In this document: piece after piece, positions 22,051 to 34,403 of the stretch | How positions within the stretch are numbered: position 1 is the first letter of the stretch | Layout: each line of letters starts with the position of its first letter | NCBI RefSeq assembly: GCF_932526225.1 | Contig: NC_064047.1 | Location: forward strand, 15,179,621-15,243,620 | Reading direction: 5' to 3' | DNA: 64,000 nt | Origin: Nematostella vectensis | Taxonomy: Eukaryota > Cnidaria > Anthozoa > Actiniaria > Edwardsiidae | The notes under the pieces: generated by a model | The model's database searches: none | The model's input: only the letters and a program-made list of their open reading frames with translations | Told to the model about the DNA's origin: nothing | Position numbers and translations under genes: made by a program

Positions 22051-24014
22051 GTCAAGCCGACATTGATTTCACCTTGACAACGCATCGTTTTTAGCGTGGC
22101 CTGTAAGGTGTCTCCCGAGATGCCTTACGGTCTTATTGTTCTCACTGTGGGGGAGAAGGGTTGCCTGTGGTGGTGACATCATCACTTCAATAAAGCAATA
22201 ATCAGAGATCCTAGCGTGAAGGTTAGATCGAGACGATTTTGCGGTAGTGCACACGTGAAGCCGACTTTGATTTCACCTTGACAACGCGTCGTTTTTAGCG
22301 TGGCCTGTGAAGTGTCTCCCGAGATGCCTTACGGTCTCATTGTTCTCACTGTGGGGGGGGGGGGTTGCCTGTGGTGGTGACGTCATCACTTCAATGAAGC
22401 AATAATCAGAGATCCTAGCGTGAAGGTTAGATCGAGACGATTTTGCGGTAGTGCACACGTGAAGCCGACTTTGATTTCACCTTGACAACGCATCGTTTTT
22501 AGCGTGGCCTGTGAGGTGTCTCACGAGATGCCTTACGGTCTTATTGTTCTCACTGTGGGGGAAGGGGGTTACCTGTGGTGGTGCCGTCATCACTTCAATG
22601 AAGCAATAATCAGAGGACCTAGCGTGAAGGTTAGATCGGGACGATTTTGCGGTAGTGCACACGTGAAGCCGACTTTGATTTCACCTTGACAACGCGTCGT
22701 TTTTAGCGTGGCCTGTAAGGTGTCTTCCGAGATGCCTTACGGTCTTATTGTTCTCACTGTGGGGGAGAAGGGTTGCCTGTGGTGGTGACATCATCACTTC
22801 AATAAAGCAATAATCAGAGATCCTAGCGTGAAGGTTAGATCGAGACGATTTTGCGGTAGTGCACACGTGAAGCCGACTTTGATTTCACCTTGACAACGCG
22901 TCGTTTTTAGCGTGGCCTGTGAAGTGTCTCCCGAGATGCCTTACGGTCTTATTGTTCTCACTGTGGGGGAGGGGGGTTGCCTGTTGTGGTGACGTCATCA
23001 CTTCAATGAAGCAATAATCAGAGAACCTAGCGTGAAGGTTAGATCGAGACGATTTTGCGGTAGTGCACACGTGAAGCCGACTTTGATTTCAACTTGACAA
23101 CGCGTCGTTTTTAGCGTGGCCTGTGAGGTATCTCCCGAGATGCCTTACGGTCTTATTGTTCTCACTGTGGGGGAAGGGGGTTACCTGTGGTGGTGACGTC
23201 ATCACTTCAATGAAGCAATAATCAGAGATCCTAGCGTGAAGGTTAGATCGGGACGATTTTGCGGTAGTGCACACGTGAAGCCGACTTTGATTTCACCTTG
23301 ACAACGCGTCGTTTTTAGCGTGGCCTGTAAGGTGTCTTCCGAGATGCCTTACGGTTTCATTGTTCTCACTGTGGGGGAGAAGGGTTGCCTGTGGTGGTGA
23401 CATCATCACTTCAATAAAACAATAATCAGAGATCCTAGCGTGAAGGTTAGATCGAGACGATTTTGCGGTAGTGCACACGTGAAGCCGACTTTGATTTCAC
23501 CTTGACAACGCGTCGTTTTTAGCGTGGCCTGTAAGGTGTCTCCCGAGATGCCTTACGGTCTCATTGTTCTCACTGTGGGGGGGGGTTGACTGTGGTGGTG
23601 ACGTCATCACTTCAATGAAGCAATAATCAGAGATCCTAGCGTGAAGGTTAGATCGAGACGATTTTGCGGTAGTGCACACGTGAAGCCGACTTTGATTTCA
23701 CCTTGACAACGCGTCGTTTTTAGCGTGGCCTGTGAGGTGTCTCCCGAGATGCCTTACGGTCTTATTGTTCTCACTGTGGGGGAAGGGGGTTACCTGTGGT
23801 GGTGACGTCATCACTTTAATGAAGCAATAATCAGAGAACCTAGCGTGAAGGTTAGATCGAGACGATTTTGCGGTAGTGCACACGTGAAGCCGACTTTGAT
23901 TTCACCTTGACAACGCGTCGTTTTTAGCGTGGCCTGTGAGGTGTCTTCCGAGATGCCTTACGGTCTTATTGTTCTCACTGTGGAGGAGTGGGGTTGCCTG
24001 TGGTGGTGACGTCA

Positions 24015-24494
24015 TCACTTCAATGAAGCAATAATCAGAGATCCTAGCGTGAAGGTTAGATCGAGACGATTTTGCGGTAGTGCACACGTGAAGCCGACTT
24101 TGATTTCACCTTGACAACGCGTCGATTTTAGCGTGCATGTGAAGTGTCTCCCGAGATGCCTTAAGGTCTTATTTTTCTCACTGTGGGGGAGGGGGGTTGC
24201 CTGTTGTGGTGACGTCATCACTTCAATGAAGCAATAATCAGAGAACCTAGCGTGAAGGTTAGATCGAGACGATTTTGCGGTAGTGCACACGTGAAGCCGA
24301 CTTTGATTTGACCTTGACAACGCGTCGTTTTTAGCGTGGCCTGTAAGGTGTCTTCCGAGATGCCTTACGGTCTTATTGTTCTCACTGTGGGGGAGAAGGG
24401 TTGCCTGTGGTGGTGACATCATCACTTCAATAAAGCAATAATCAGAGATCCTAGCGTGAAGGTTAGATCGAGACGATTTTGCGGTAGTGCACAC
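24015..24494 (-). other. 159-codon antisense open stretch, not a gene
   Basis: Counterpart of 28828-29307. The right-hand unit here is L type where the other copy has V2, so half of the predicted peptide differs between the copies although both stay open. Confidence 0.85.
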
Positions 24495-24943
24495 GTGAAG
24501 CCGACTTTGATTTCACCTTGACAACGCGTCGTTTTTAGCGTGGCCTGTGAAGTGTCTCCCGAGATGCCTTACGGTCTCATTGTTCTCACTGTGGAGGAGG
24601 GGGGTTGCCTGTGGTGGTGACGTCATCACTTCAATGAAGCAATAATCAGAGATCCTAGCGTGAAGGTTAGATCGAGACGATTTTGCGGTAGTGCACACGT
24701 GAAGCCGACTTTGATTTCACCTCGACAACGCGTCGTTTTTAGCGTGGCCTGTAAGGTGTCTTCCGAGATGCCTTACGGTCTTATTGTTCTCACTGTGGGG
24801 GAGAAGGGTTGCCTGTGGTGGTGACATCATCACTTCAATAAAGCAATAATCAGAGATCCTAGCGTGAAGGTTAGATCGAGACGATTTTGCGGTAGTGCAC
24901 ACGTGAAGCCGACTTTGATTTCACCTTGACAACGCGTCGTTTT
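24344..24943. repeat. three-unit joint between copies A and B
   Basis: L (from 24311), E (24513) and L (24717) units separate the 4-kb copies. None has a counterpart after copy B, where V units follow. Confidence 0.7.
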
Positions 24944-27900
24944 TAGGGTGGCCTGTGAGGTGTCTCACGAGATGCCTTACGGTCTTATTGTTCTCACTGT
25001 GGGGGAAGGGGGTTACCTGTGGTGGTGACGTCATCACTTCAATGAAGCAATAATCAGAGATCCTAGCGTGAAGGTTAGATCGAGACGATTTTGCGGTAGT
25101 GCACACGTGAAGCCGACTTTGATTTCACCTTGACAACGCGTCGTTTTTAGCGTGGCCTGTGAAGTGTCTCCCGAGATGCCTTACGGTCTCATTGTTCTCA
25201 CTGTGGGGGGGTTGCCTGTGGTGGTGACGTCATCACTTCAATGAAGCAATAATCAGAGATCCTAGCGTGAAGGTTAGATCGAGACGATTTTGCGGTAGTG
25301 CACACGTGAAGCCGACTTTGATTTCACCTTGACAACGCGTCGTTTTTAGCGTGGCCTGTGAAGTGTCTCCCGAGATGCCTTACGGTCTTATTGTTCTCAC
25401 TGTGGGGGAGGGGGGTTGCCTGTGGTGGTGACGTCATCACTTCAATGAAGCAATAATCAGAAAACCAAGCGTGAAGGTTAGATCGAGACGATTTTGCGGT
25501 AGTGCACACGTGAAGCCGACTTTGATTTCACCTTGACAACGCGTCGTTTTTAGCGTGGCCTGTGAGGTGTCTTCCGAGATGCCTTACGGTCTTATTGTTC
25601 TCACTGTGGAGGAGGGGGGTTGCCTGTGGTGGTGACGTCATCACTTCAATGAAGCAATAATCAGAGATCCTAGCGTGAAGGTTAGATCGAGACGATTTTG
25701 CGGTAGTGCACACGTGAAGCCGACTTTGATTTTACATTGACAACGCGTCGTTTTTAGCGTGGCCTGTGAAGTGTCTCCCGAGATGCCTTACGGTCTCATT
25801 GTTCTCACTGTGGGGGGGGTTGCCTGTGGTGGTGACGTCATCACTTCAATGAAGCAATAATCAGAGATCCTAGCGTGAAGGTTAGATCGAGACGATTTTG
25901 CGGTAGTGCACACGTGAAGCCGACTTTGATTTCACCTTGACAACGCATCATTTTTAGCGTGGCCTGTGAGGTGTCTCACGAGATGCCTTACGGTCTTATT
26001 GTTCTCACTGTGGGGGAAGGGGGTTACCTGTGGTGGTGACGTCATCACTTCAATGAAGCAATAATCAGAGGACATAGCGTGAAGGTTAGATCGGGACGAT
26101 TTTGCGGTAGTGCACACGTGAAGCCGACTTTGATTTCACCTTGACAACGCGTCGTTTTTAGCGTGGCCTGTAAGGTGTCTTCCGAGATGCCTTACGGTCT
26201 TATTGTTCTCACTGTGGGAGAGAAGGGTTGCCTGTGGTGGTGACATCATCACTTCAATAAAGCCGACTTTGATTTCAAATTGACAACGCGTCGTTTTTAG
26301 CGTGGCCTGTAAGGTGTCTCCCGAGATGGCTTACGGTCTTATTGTTCTCACTGTGGGGGAGGGGGGTTGCCTGTGGTGGTGACATCATCACTTCAATAAA
26401 GTAATAATCAGAGATCCTAGCGTGAAGGTTAGATCGAGACGATTTTGCGGTAGTGCACACGTGAAGCCGACTTTGATTTCACCTTGACAACGCGTCGTTT
26501 TTAGCGTGGCCTGTGAAGTGTCTCCCGAGATGCCTTACGGTCTCATTGTTCTCACTGTGGGGGGGGGTTGCCTGTGGTGGTGACGTTATCACTTCAATGA
26601 AGCAATAATCAGAGATCCTAGCGTGAAGGTTAGATCGAGACGATTTTGCGGTAGTGCACACGTCAAGCCGACATTGATTTCACCTTGACAACGCATCGTT
26701 TTTAGCGTGGCCTGTAAGGTGTCTCCCGAGATGCCTTACGGTCTTATTGTTCTCACTGTGGGGGAGAAGGGTTGCCTGTGGTGGTGACATCATCACTTCA
26801 ATAAAGCAATAATCAGAGATCCTAGCGTGAAGGTTAGATCGAGACGATTTTGCGGTAGTGCACACGTGAAGCCGACTTTGATTTCACCTTGACAACGCGT
26901 CGTTTTTAGCGTGGCCTGTAAGGTGTCTTCCGAGATGCCTTACGGTCTTATTGTTCTCACTGTGGGGGAGAAGGGTTGCCTGTGGTGGTGACATCATCAC
27001 TTCAATAAAGCAATAATCAGAGATCCTAGCGTGAAGGTTAGATCGAGACGATTTTGCGGTAGTGCACACGTGAAGCCGACTTTGATTTCACCTTGACAAC
27101 GCGTCGTTTTTAGCGTGGCCTGTGAAGTTTCTCCCGAGATGCCTTACGGTCTCATTGTTCTCACTGTGGGGGGGGTTGCCTGTGGTGGTGACGTTATCAC
27201 TTCAATGAAGCAATAATCAGAGATCCTAGCGTGAAGGTTAGATCGAGACGATTTTGCGGTAGTGCACACGTGAAGCCGACTTTGATTTCACCTTGACAAC
27301 GCATCGTTTTTAGCGTGGCCTGTGAGGTGTCTCACGAGATGCCTTACGGTCTTATTGTTCTCACTGTGGGGGAAGGGGGTTACCTGTGGTGGTGCCGTCA
27401 TCACTTCAATGAAGCAATAATCAGAGGACCTAGCGTGAAGGTTAGATCGGGACGATTTTGCGGTAGTGCACACGTGAAGCCGACTTTGATTTCACCTTGA
27501 CAACGCGTCGTTTTTAGCGTGGCCTGTAAGGTGTCTTCCGAGATGCCTTACGGTCTTATTGTTCTCACTGTGGGGGAGAAGGGTTGCCTGTGGTGGTGAC
27601 ATCATCACTTCAATAAAGCAATAATCAGAGATCCTAGCGTGAAGGTTAGATCGAGACGATTTTGCGGTAGTGCACACGTGAAGCCGACTTTGATTTCACC
27701 TTGACAACGCGTCGTTTTTAGCGTGGCATGTGAAGTGTCTCCCGAGATGCCTTACGGTCTTATTGTTCTCACTGTGGGGGAGGGGGGTTGCCTGTTGTGG
27801 TGACGTCATCACTTCAATGAAGCAATAATCAGAGAACCTAGCGTGAAGGTTAGATCGAGACGATTTTGCGGTAGTGCACACGTGAAGCCGACTTTGATTT

Positions 27901-29156
27901 CAACTTGACAACGCGTCGTTTTTAGCGTGGCCTGTAAGGTGTCTCCAGAGATGCCTTACGGTCTTATTGTTCTCACTGTGGGGGAAGGGGGTTACCTGTG
28001 GTGGTGACGTCATCACTTCAATGAAGCAATAATCAGAGATCCTAGCGTGAAGGTTAGATCGGGACGATTTTGCGGTAGTGCACACGTGAAGCCGACTTTG
28101 ATTTCACCTTGACAACGCGTCGTTTTTAGCGTGGCCTGTAAGGTGTCTTCCGAGATGCCTTACGGTTTCATTGTTCTCACTGTGGGGGAGAAGGGTTGCC
28201 TGTGGTGGTGACATCATTACTTCAATAAAACAATAATCAGAGATCCTAGCGTGAAGGTTAGATCGAGACGATTTTGCGGTAGTGCACACGTGAAGCCGAC
28301 TTTGATTTCACCTTGACAACGCGTCGTTTTTAGCGTGGCCTGTAAGGTGTCTCCCGAGATGCCTTACGGTCTCATTGTTCTCACTGTGGGGGGGGGGGTT
28401 GACTGTGGTGGTGACGTCATCACTTCAATGAAGCAATAATCAGAGATCCTAGCGTGAAGGTTAGATCGAGACGATTTTGCGGTAGTGCACACGTGAAGCC
28501 GACTTTGATTTCACCTTGACAACGCGTCGTTTTTAGCGTGGCCTGTGAGGTGTCTCCCGAGATGCCTTACGGTCTTATTGTTCTCACTGTGGGGGAAGGG
28601 GGTTACCTGTGGTGGTGACGTCATCACTTTAATGAAGCAATAATCAGAGAACCTAGCGTGAAGGTTAGATCGAGACGATTTTGCGGTAGTGCACACGTGA
28701 AGCCGACTTTGATTTCACCTTGACAACGCGTCGTTTTTAGCGTGGCCTGTGAGGTGTCTTCCGAGATGCCTTACGGTCTTATTGTTCTCACTGTGGAGGA
28801 GTGGGGTTGCCTGTGGTGGTGACGTCATCACTTCAATGAAGCAATAATCAGAGATCCTAGCGTGAAGGTTAGATCGAGACGATTTTGCGGTAGTGCACAC
28901 GTGAAGCCGACTTTGATTTCACCTTGACAACGCGTCGATTTTAGCGTGCATGTGAAGTGTCTCCCGAGATGCCTTAAGGTCTTATTGTTCTCACTGTGGG
29001 GGAGGGGGGTTGCCTGTTGTGGTGACGTCATCACTTCAATGAAGCAATAATCAGAGAACCTAGCGTGAAGGTTAGATCGAGACGATTTTGCGGTAGTGCA
29101 CACGTGAAGCCGACTTTGATTTGACCTTGACAACGCGTCGTTTTTAGCGTGGCCTG
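24944..29156. repeat. large HOR, copy B
   Basis: Same order as copy A except around 26884-27287, where it gains an L unit and has a different G unit (GAAGTTTCTCC, TGACGTTA). That raises the offset from 4611 to 4811. G-run lengths also differ between the copies. Confidence 0.85.
26136..26274. repeat. truncated monomer (139 bp), counterpart of 21525
   Basis: Deletion joint at 26263/26264, offset 4611 from 21652. Its tract has a small private change (GGGAGAGAAGGG). Confidence 0.9.
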
Positions 29157-29307
29157 TGAGGTGTCTCCCGAGATGCCTTACGGTCTTATTGTTCTCACTG
29201 TGGGGGAAGGGGGTTACCTGTGGTGGTGACGTCATCACTTCAATGAAGCAATAATCAGAGATCCTAGCGTGAAGGTTAGATCGAGACGATTTTGCGGTAG
29301 TGCACAC
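28828..29307 (-). other. 159-codon antisense open stretch, not a gene
   Basis: Tied for the longest open stretch with its 4813-bp counterpart at 24015-24494. It exists because of TTTGACC at 29120 and a one-base loss (GCGTGCATG near 28946) that shifts it into another frame of the next monomer. Translation is satellite throughout. Confidence 0.85.
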
Positions 29308-29325
29308 GTGAAGCCGACTTTGATT

Positions 29326-30135
29326 TCACCTTGACAACGCATCGTTTTTAGCGTGGCCTGTGAGGTGTCTCACGAGATGCCTTACGGTCTTATTGTTCTC
29401 ACTGTGGGGGAAGGGGGTTACCTGTGGTGGTGCCGTCATCACTTCAATGAAGCAATAATCAGAGGACCTAGCGTGAAGGTTAGATCGGGACGATTTTGCG
29501 GTAGTGCACACGTGAAGCCGACTTTGATTTCACCTTGACAACGCGTCGTTTTTTGAGTGGCCTGTAAGGTGTCTTCCGAGATGCCTTACGGTCTTATTGT
29601 TTTCACTGTGGGGGAGAAGGGTTGCCTGTGGTGGTGACGTCATCACTTCAATGAAGCAATAATCAGAGATCCTAGCGTGAAGGTTAGGTCGAGACGATTT
29701 TGCGGTAGTGCACACGTGAAGCCGACTTTGATTTCACCTTGACAACGCGTCGTTTTTAGCGTGGCCTGTGAAGTGTCTCCCGAGATGCCTTACGGTCTTA
29801 TTGTTCTCACTGTGGGGGAGGAAGGTTGCCTGTGGTGGTGACGTCATCACTTCAATGAAGCAATAATCAGAGATCCTAGCGTGAAGGTTAGATCGAGACG
29901 ATTTTGGGGTAGTGCACACGTGAAGCCGACTTTGATTTCACCTTGACAACGCGTCGTTTTTAGCGTGGCCTGTAAGGTGTCTCCCGAGATGCCTTACGGT
30001 CTTATTGTTCTCACTGTGGGGGGTTGCCTGTGGTGGTGACGTCATCACTTCAATGAAGCAATAATCAGAGATCCTAGCGTGAAGGTTAGATCGAGACGAT
30101 TTTGCGGTAGTGCACACGTGAAGCCGACTTTGATT
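29326..30135. repeat. 4-monomer HOR, copy 1 (810 bp)
   Basis: V with TGCCGTCA (29326), an L-tract unit with AGGTCGAG (29530), a GGGGGAGGAAGG unit (29734) and a 198-bp unit with a 6-G tract (about 29938). The next copy begins at 30136. A TTTTTTGAGTGG change near 29550 is private. Confidence 0.8.
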
Positions 30136-30543
30136 TCACCTTGACAACGCATCGTTTTTAGCGTGGCCTGTGATGTGTCTGACGAGATGCCTTACGGTCT
30201 TATTGTTCTCACTGTGGGGGAAGGGGGTTACCTGTGGTGGTGCCGTCATCACTTCAATGAAGCAATAATCAGAGGACCTAGCGTGAAGGTTAGATCGGGA
30301 CGATTTTGCGGTAGTGCACACGTGAAGCCGACTTTGATTTCACCTTGACAACGCGTCGTTTTTAGCGTGGCCTGTAAGGTGTCTTCCGAGATGCCTTACG
30401 GTCTTATTGTTTTCACTGTGGGGGAGAAGGGTTGCCTGTGGTGGTGACGTCATCACTTCAATGAAGCAATAATCAGAGATCCTAGCGTGAAGGTTAGGTC
30501 GAGACGATTTTGCGGTAGTGCACACGTGAAGCCGACTTTGATT
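30136..30543. repeat. 4-monomer HOR, partial copy 2
   Basis: The first two units repeat 29326-29733 at an offset of 810, including a TTTTCACTG change in the second unit. The order then switches to a plain L unit at 30544. Confidence 0.8.
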
Positions 30544-32363
30544 TCACCTTGACAACGCGTCGTTTTTAGCGTGGCCTGTAAGGTGTCTTCCGAGATGCCT
30601 TACGGTCTTATTGTTCTCACTGTGGGGGAGAAGGGTTGCCTGTGGTGGTGACATCATCACTTCAATAAAGCAATAATCAGAGATCCTAGCGTGAAGGTTA
30701 GATCGAGACGATTTTGAGGTAGTGCACACGTGAAGCCGACTTTGATTTCACCTTGACAACGCGTCGTTTTTAGCGTGGCCTGTGAAGTGTCTCCCGAGAT
30801 GCCTTACGGTCTCATTGTTCTTACTGTGGGGGGGTTGCCTGTGGTGGTGACGTCATCACTCCAATGAAGCAATAATCAGAGATCCTAGCGTGAAGGTTAG
30901 ATCGAGACGATTTTGAGGTAGTGCACACGTGAAGCCGACTTTGATTTCACCTTGACAACGCGTCGCTTTTAGCGTGACCTGTAAGGTGTCTCCCGAGATG
31001 CCTTACGGTCTTATTGTTCTCACTGTGGGGGAGGGGGGTTGCCTTTGATGGTGACATCATCACTTTAATGAAGCAATAATCAAAGATCCTAGCGTGAAGG
31101 TTAGGTCGGGACGATTTTGCGGTAGTGCACACGTGAAGCCGACTTTGATTTCACCTTGACAACGCGTCGTTTTTAGCGTGGCCTGTGAAGTGTCTCCCGA
31201 GATGCCTTACGGTCTTATTGTTCTCACTGTGGGGGAGGGGGGTTGCCTGTGGTTGTGACGTCATCACTTCAATGAAGCAATAATCAGAGATCCTAGCGTG
31301 AAGGTTAGATCGAGACGATTTTGCGGTAGTGCACACGTGAAGCCGACTTTGATTTCACCTTGACAACGCGTCGTTTTTAGCGTGGCCTGTGAAGTGTCTC
31401 CCGAGATGCCTTACGGTCTCATTGTTCTCACTGTGGGGGGGGGGTTGCCTGTGGTGGTGACGTCATCACTTCAATGAAGCAATAATCAGAGATCCTAGCG
31501 TGAAGGTTAGATCGAGACGATTTTGCGGTAGTGCACACGTGAAGCCGACTTTGATTTCACCTTGACAACGCATCGTTTTTAGGGTGGCCTGTGAGGTGTC
31601 TCACGAGATGCCTTACGGTCTTATTGTTCTCACTGTGGGGGATGGGGGTTACCTGTGGTGGTGACGTCATCACTTCAATGACGCAATAATCAGAGGACCT
31701 AGCGTGAAGGTTAGATCGGGACGATTTTGCGGTAGTGCACACGTGAAGCCAACTTTGATTTCACCTTGACAACGCGTCGTTTTTAGCGTGGCCTGTAAGG
31801 TGTCTTCCGAGATGCCTTACGGTCTTATTGTTCTCACTGTGGGGGAGAAGGGTTGCCTGTGGTGGTGACATCATCACTTCAATAAAGCAATAATCAGAGA
31901 TCAAAGCGTGAAGGTTAGATCGAGACGATTTTGCGGTAGTGCACACGTGAAGCCGACTTTGATTTCACCTTGACAACGCGTCGTTTTTAGCGTGGCCTGT
32001 GAAGTGTCTCCCGAGATGCCTTACGGTCTCATTGTTCTCACTGTGGGGGGGGTTGCCTGTGGTGGTGACGTCATCACTTCAATAAAGCAATAATCAGAGA
32101 TCCTAGCGTGAAGGTTAGATCGAGACGATTTTGCGGTAGTGCACACGTGAAGCCGACTTTGATTTCACCTTGACAACGCGTCGTTTTTAGCGTGGCCTGT
32201 GAAGTGTCTCCCGAGATGCCTTACGGTCTCATTGTTCTCACTGTGGGGGGGTTGCCTGTTTTGGTGACGTCATCACTTCAATGAAGCAATAATCAGAGAT
32301 CCTAGCGTGAAGGTTAGATCGAGACGATTTTGCGGTAGTGCACACGTGAAGCCGACTTTGATT
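30544..32363. repeat. mixed stretch: L, G, K, F-like, G, V, L, G, G
   Basis: Only monomers. Two units end with TTTGAGGTAG (near 30714 and 30912). The V unit at 31557 shares AGGGTGG with 20309 and 24921 but has its own GGGGATGGGGG tract and an ATGACGCAATA change near 31680. Confidence 0.75.
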
Positions 32364-33383
32364 TCACCTTGACAACGCGTCGTTTTTAGCGTGGCCTGTG
32401 AAGTGTCTCCCGAGATGCCCTACGGTCTTATTGTTCTCACTGTGGGGGAGGGGGGTTGCCTGTGGTGGTGACGTCATCACTTCCATTAAGCAATAATCAG
32501 AGAACCTAGCGTGAAGGTTAGATCGAGACGATTTTGCGGTAGTGCACACGTGAAGCCGACTTTGATTTCACCTTGACAACGCGTCGTTTTTAGCGTGGCC
32601 TGTGAGGTGTCTTCCGAGATGCCTTACTGTCTTATTGTTCTCACTGTGGGGGAGGGGGGTTGCCTTTGGTGGTGACATCATCACTTCAATGAAGCAATAA
32701 TCAAAGATCCTAGCGTGAAGGTTAGGTCGGGACGATTTTGCGGTAGTGCACACGTGAAGCCGACTTTGATTTCACCTTGACAACGCGTCGTTTTTAGCGT
32801 GGCCTGTAAGGTGTCTTCCGAGATGCCTTACGGTCTTATTGTTCTCACTGTGGGGGAGAAGGGTTGCCTGTGGTGGTGACATCATCACTTCAATAAAGCA
32901 ATAATCAGAGATCCTAGCGTGAAGGTTAGATCGAGACGATTTTGCGGTAGTGCACACGTGAAGCCGACTTTGATTTCACCTTGACAATGCGTCGTTTTTA
33001 GCGTGGCCTGTGAGGTGTCTCCCGAGATGCCTTACGGTCTTATTGTTCTCACTGTGGGGGAAGGGGGTTACCTGTGGTGGTGACGTCATCACTTCAATGA
33101 AGCAATAATCAGAGATCCTAGCGTGAAGGCTAGATCGGGACGATTTTGCGGTAGTGCACACGTGAAGCCGACTTTGATTTCACCTTGACAACGCGTCGTT
33201 TTTAGCGTGGCCTGTGAGGTGTCTCCCGAGATGCCTTACGGTCTTATTGTTCTCACTGTGGGGGAGAAGGGTTGCCTGTGGTGGTGACGTCATCACTTCA
33301 ATGAAGCAATAATCAGAGATCCTAGCGTGAAGGTTAGATCGAGACGATTTTGCGGTAGTGCACACGTGAAGCCGACTTTGATT
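32364..33383. repeat. 5-monomer HOR F-K-L-V2-L, copy 1 (1020 bp)
   Basis: Five units of exactly 204 bp. Shared private variants with the next copy are CTTACTGTC (near 32627/33647) and GGCTAGATCGGG (near 33128/34148). The F unit here has its own changes (TGCCCTACGG, TTCCATTAAG) not found in copy 2. Confidence 0.9.
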
Positions 33384-34403
33384 TCACCTTGACAACGCGT
33401 CGTTTTTAGCGTGGCCTGTGAAGTGTCTCCCGAGATGCCTTACGGTCTTATTGTTCTCACTGTGGGGGAGGGGGGTTGCCTGTGGTGGTGACGTCATCAC
33501 TTCAATGAAGCAATAATCAGAGAACCTAGCGTGAAGGTTAGGTCGAGACGATTTTGCGGTAGTGCACACGTGAAGCCGACTTTGATTTCACCTTGACAAC
33601 GCGTTGTTTTTAGCGTGGCCTGTGAGGTGTCTTCCGAGATGCCTTACTGTCTTATTGTTCTCACTGTGGGGGAGGGGGGTTGCCTTTGGTGGTGACATCA
33701 TCACTTCAATGAAGCAAAAATCAAAGATCCTAGCGTGAAGGTTAGGTCGGGACGATTTTGCGGTAGTGCACACGTGAAGCCGACTTTGATTTCACCTTGA
33801 CAACGCGTCGTTTTTAGCGTGGCCTGTAAGGTGTCTTCCGAGATGCCTTACGGTCTTATTGTTCTCACTGTGGGGGAGAAGGGTTGCCTGTGGTGGTGAC
33901 ATCATCACTTCAATAAAGCAATAATCAGAGATCCTAGCGTGAAGGTTAGATCGAGACGATTTTGCGGTAGTGCACACGTGAAGCCGACTTTGATTTCACC
34001 TTGACAACGCGTCGTTTTTAGCGTGGCCTGTGAGGTGTCTCCCGAGATGCCTTACGGTCTTATTGTTCTCACTGTGGGGGAAGGGGGTTACCTGTGGTGG
34101 TGACGTCATCACTTCAATGAAGCAATAATCAGAGATCCTAGCGTGAAGGCTAGATCGGGACGATTTTGCGGTAGTGCACACGTGAAGCCGACTTTGATTT
34201 CACCTTGACAACGCGTCGTTTTTAGCGTGGCCTGTAAGGTGTCTTCCGAGATGCCTTACGGTCTTATTGTTCTCACTGTGGGGGAGAAGGGTTGCCTGTG
34301 GTGGTGACGTCATCACTTCAATGAAGCAATAATCAGAGATCCTAGCGTGAAGGTTAGATCGAGACGATTTTGCGGTAGTGCACACGTGAAGCCGACTTTG
34401 ATT
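33384..34403. repeat. 5-monomer HOR F-K-L-V2-L, copy 2 (1020 bp)
   Basis: Adjacent copy at an offset of exactly 1020. Differences seen include AGGTCGAG in the F unit, GCAAAAATC in the K unit and GTAAGGTGTCTTCC in the last unit. Confidence 0.9.

Larger units (their letters stand above)
20332..24343. repeat. large HOR, copy A (about 4.0 kb shared; period 4612)
   Basis: Matches 24944-29156 at an offset of 4612 rising to 4813. Shared rarities include AGGGTGG, TTCAAATTG (21664/26275), TGACGTTA, CACGTCAAGCCGACA (near 22050/26661), GCGTGCATG (near 24134/28946) and TTTGACC (24307/29120). Similarity ends near 24343, where the next unit becomes L type instead of V2. Confidence 0.85.

Noticed and set aside
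22504-22689. 61-codon plus-strand frame beginning with ATG-like start (also 27315, 29353, 30163, 38695)
   Set aside because: Opened only by the TGCCGTCA change that removes a TGA; they lie on the same satellite units and have no independent support.
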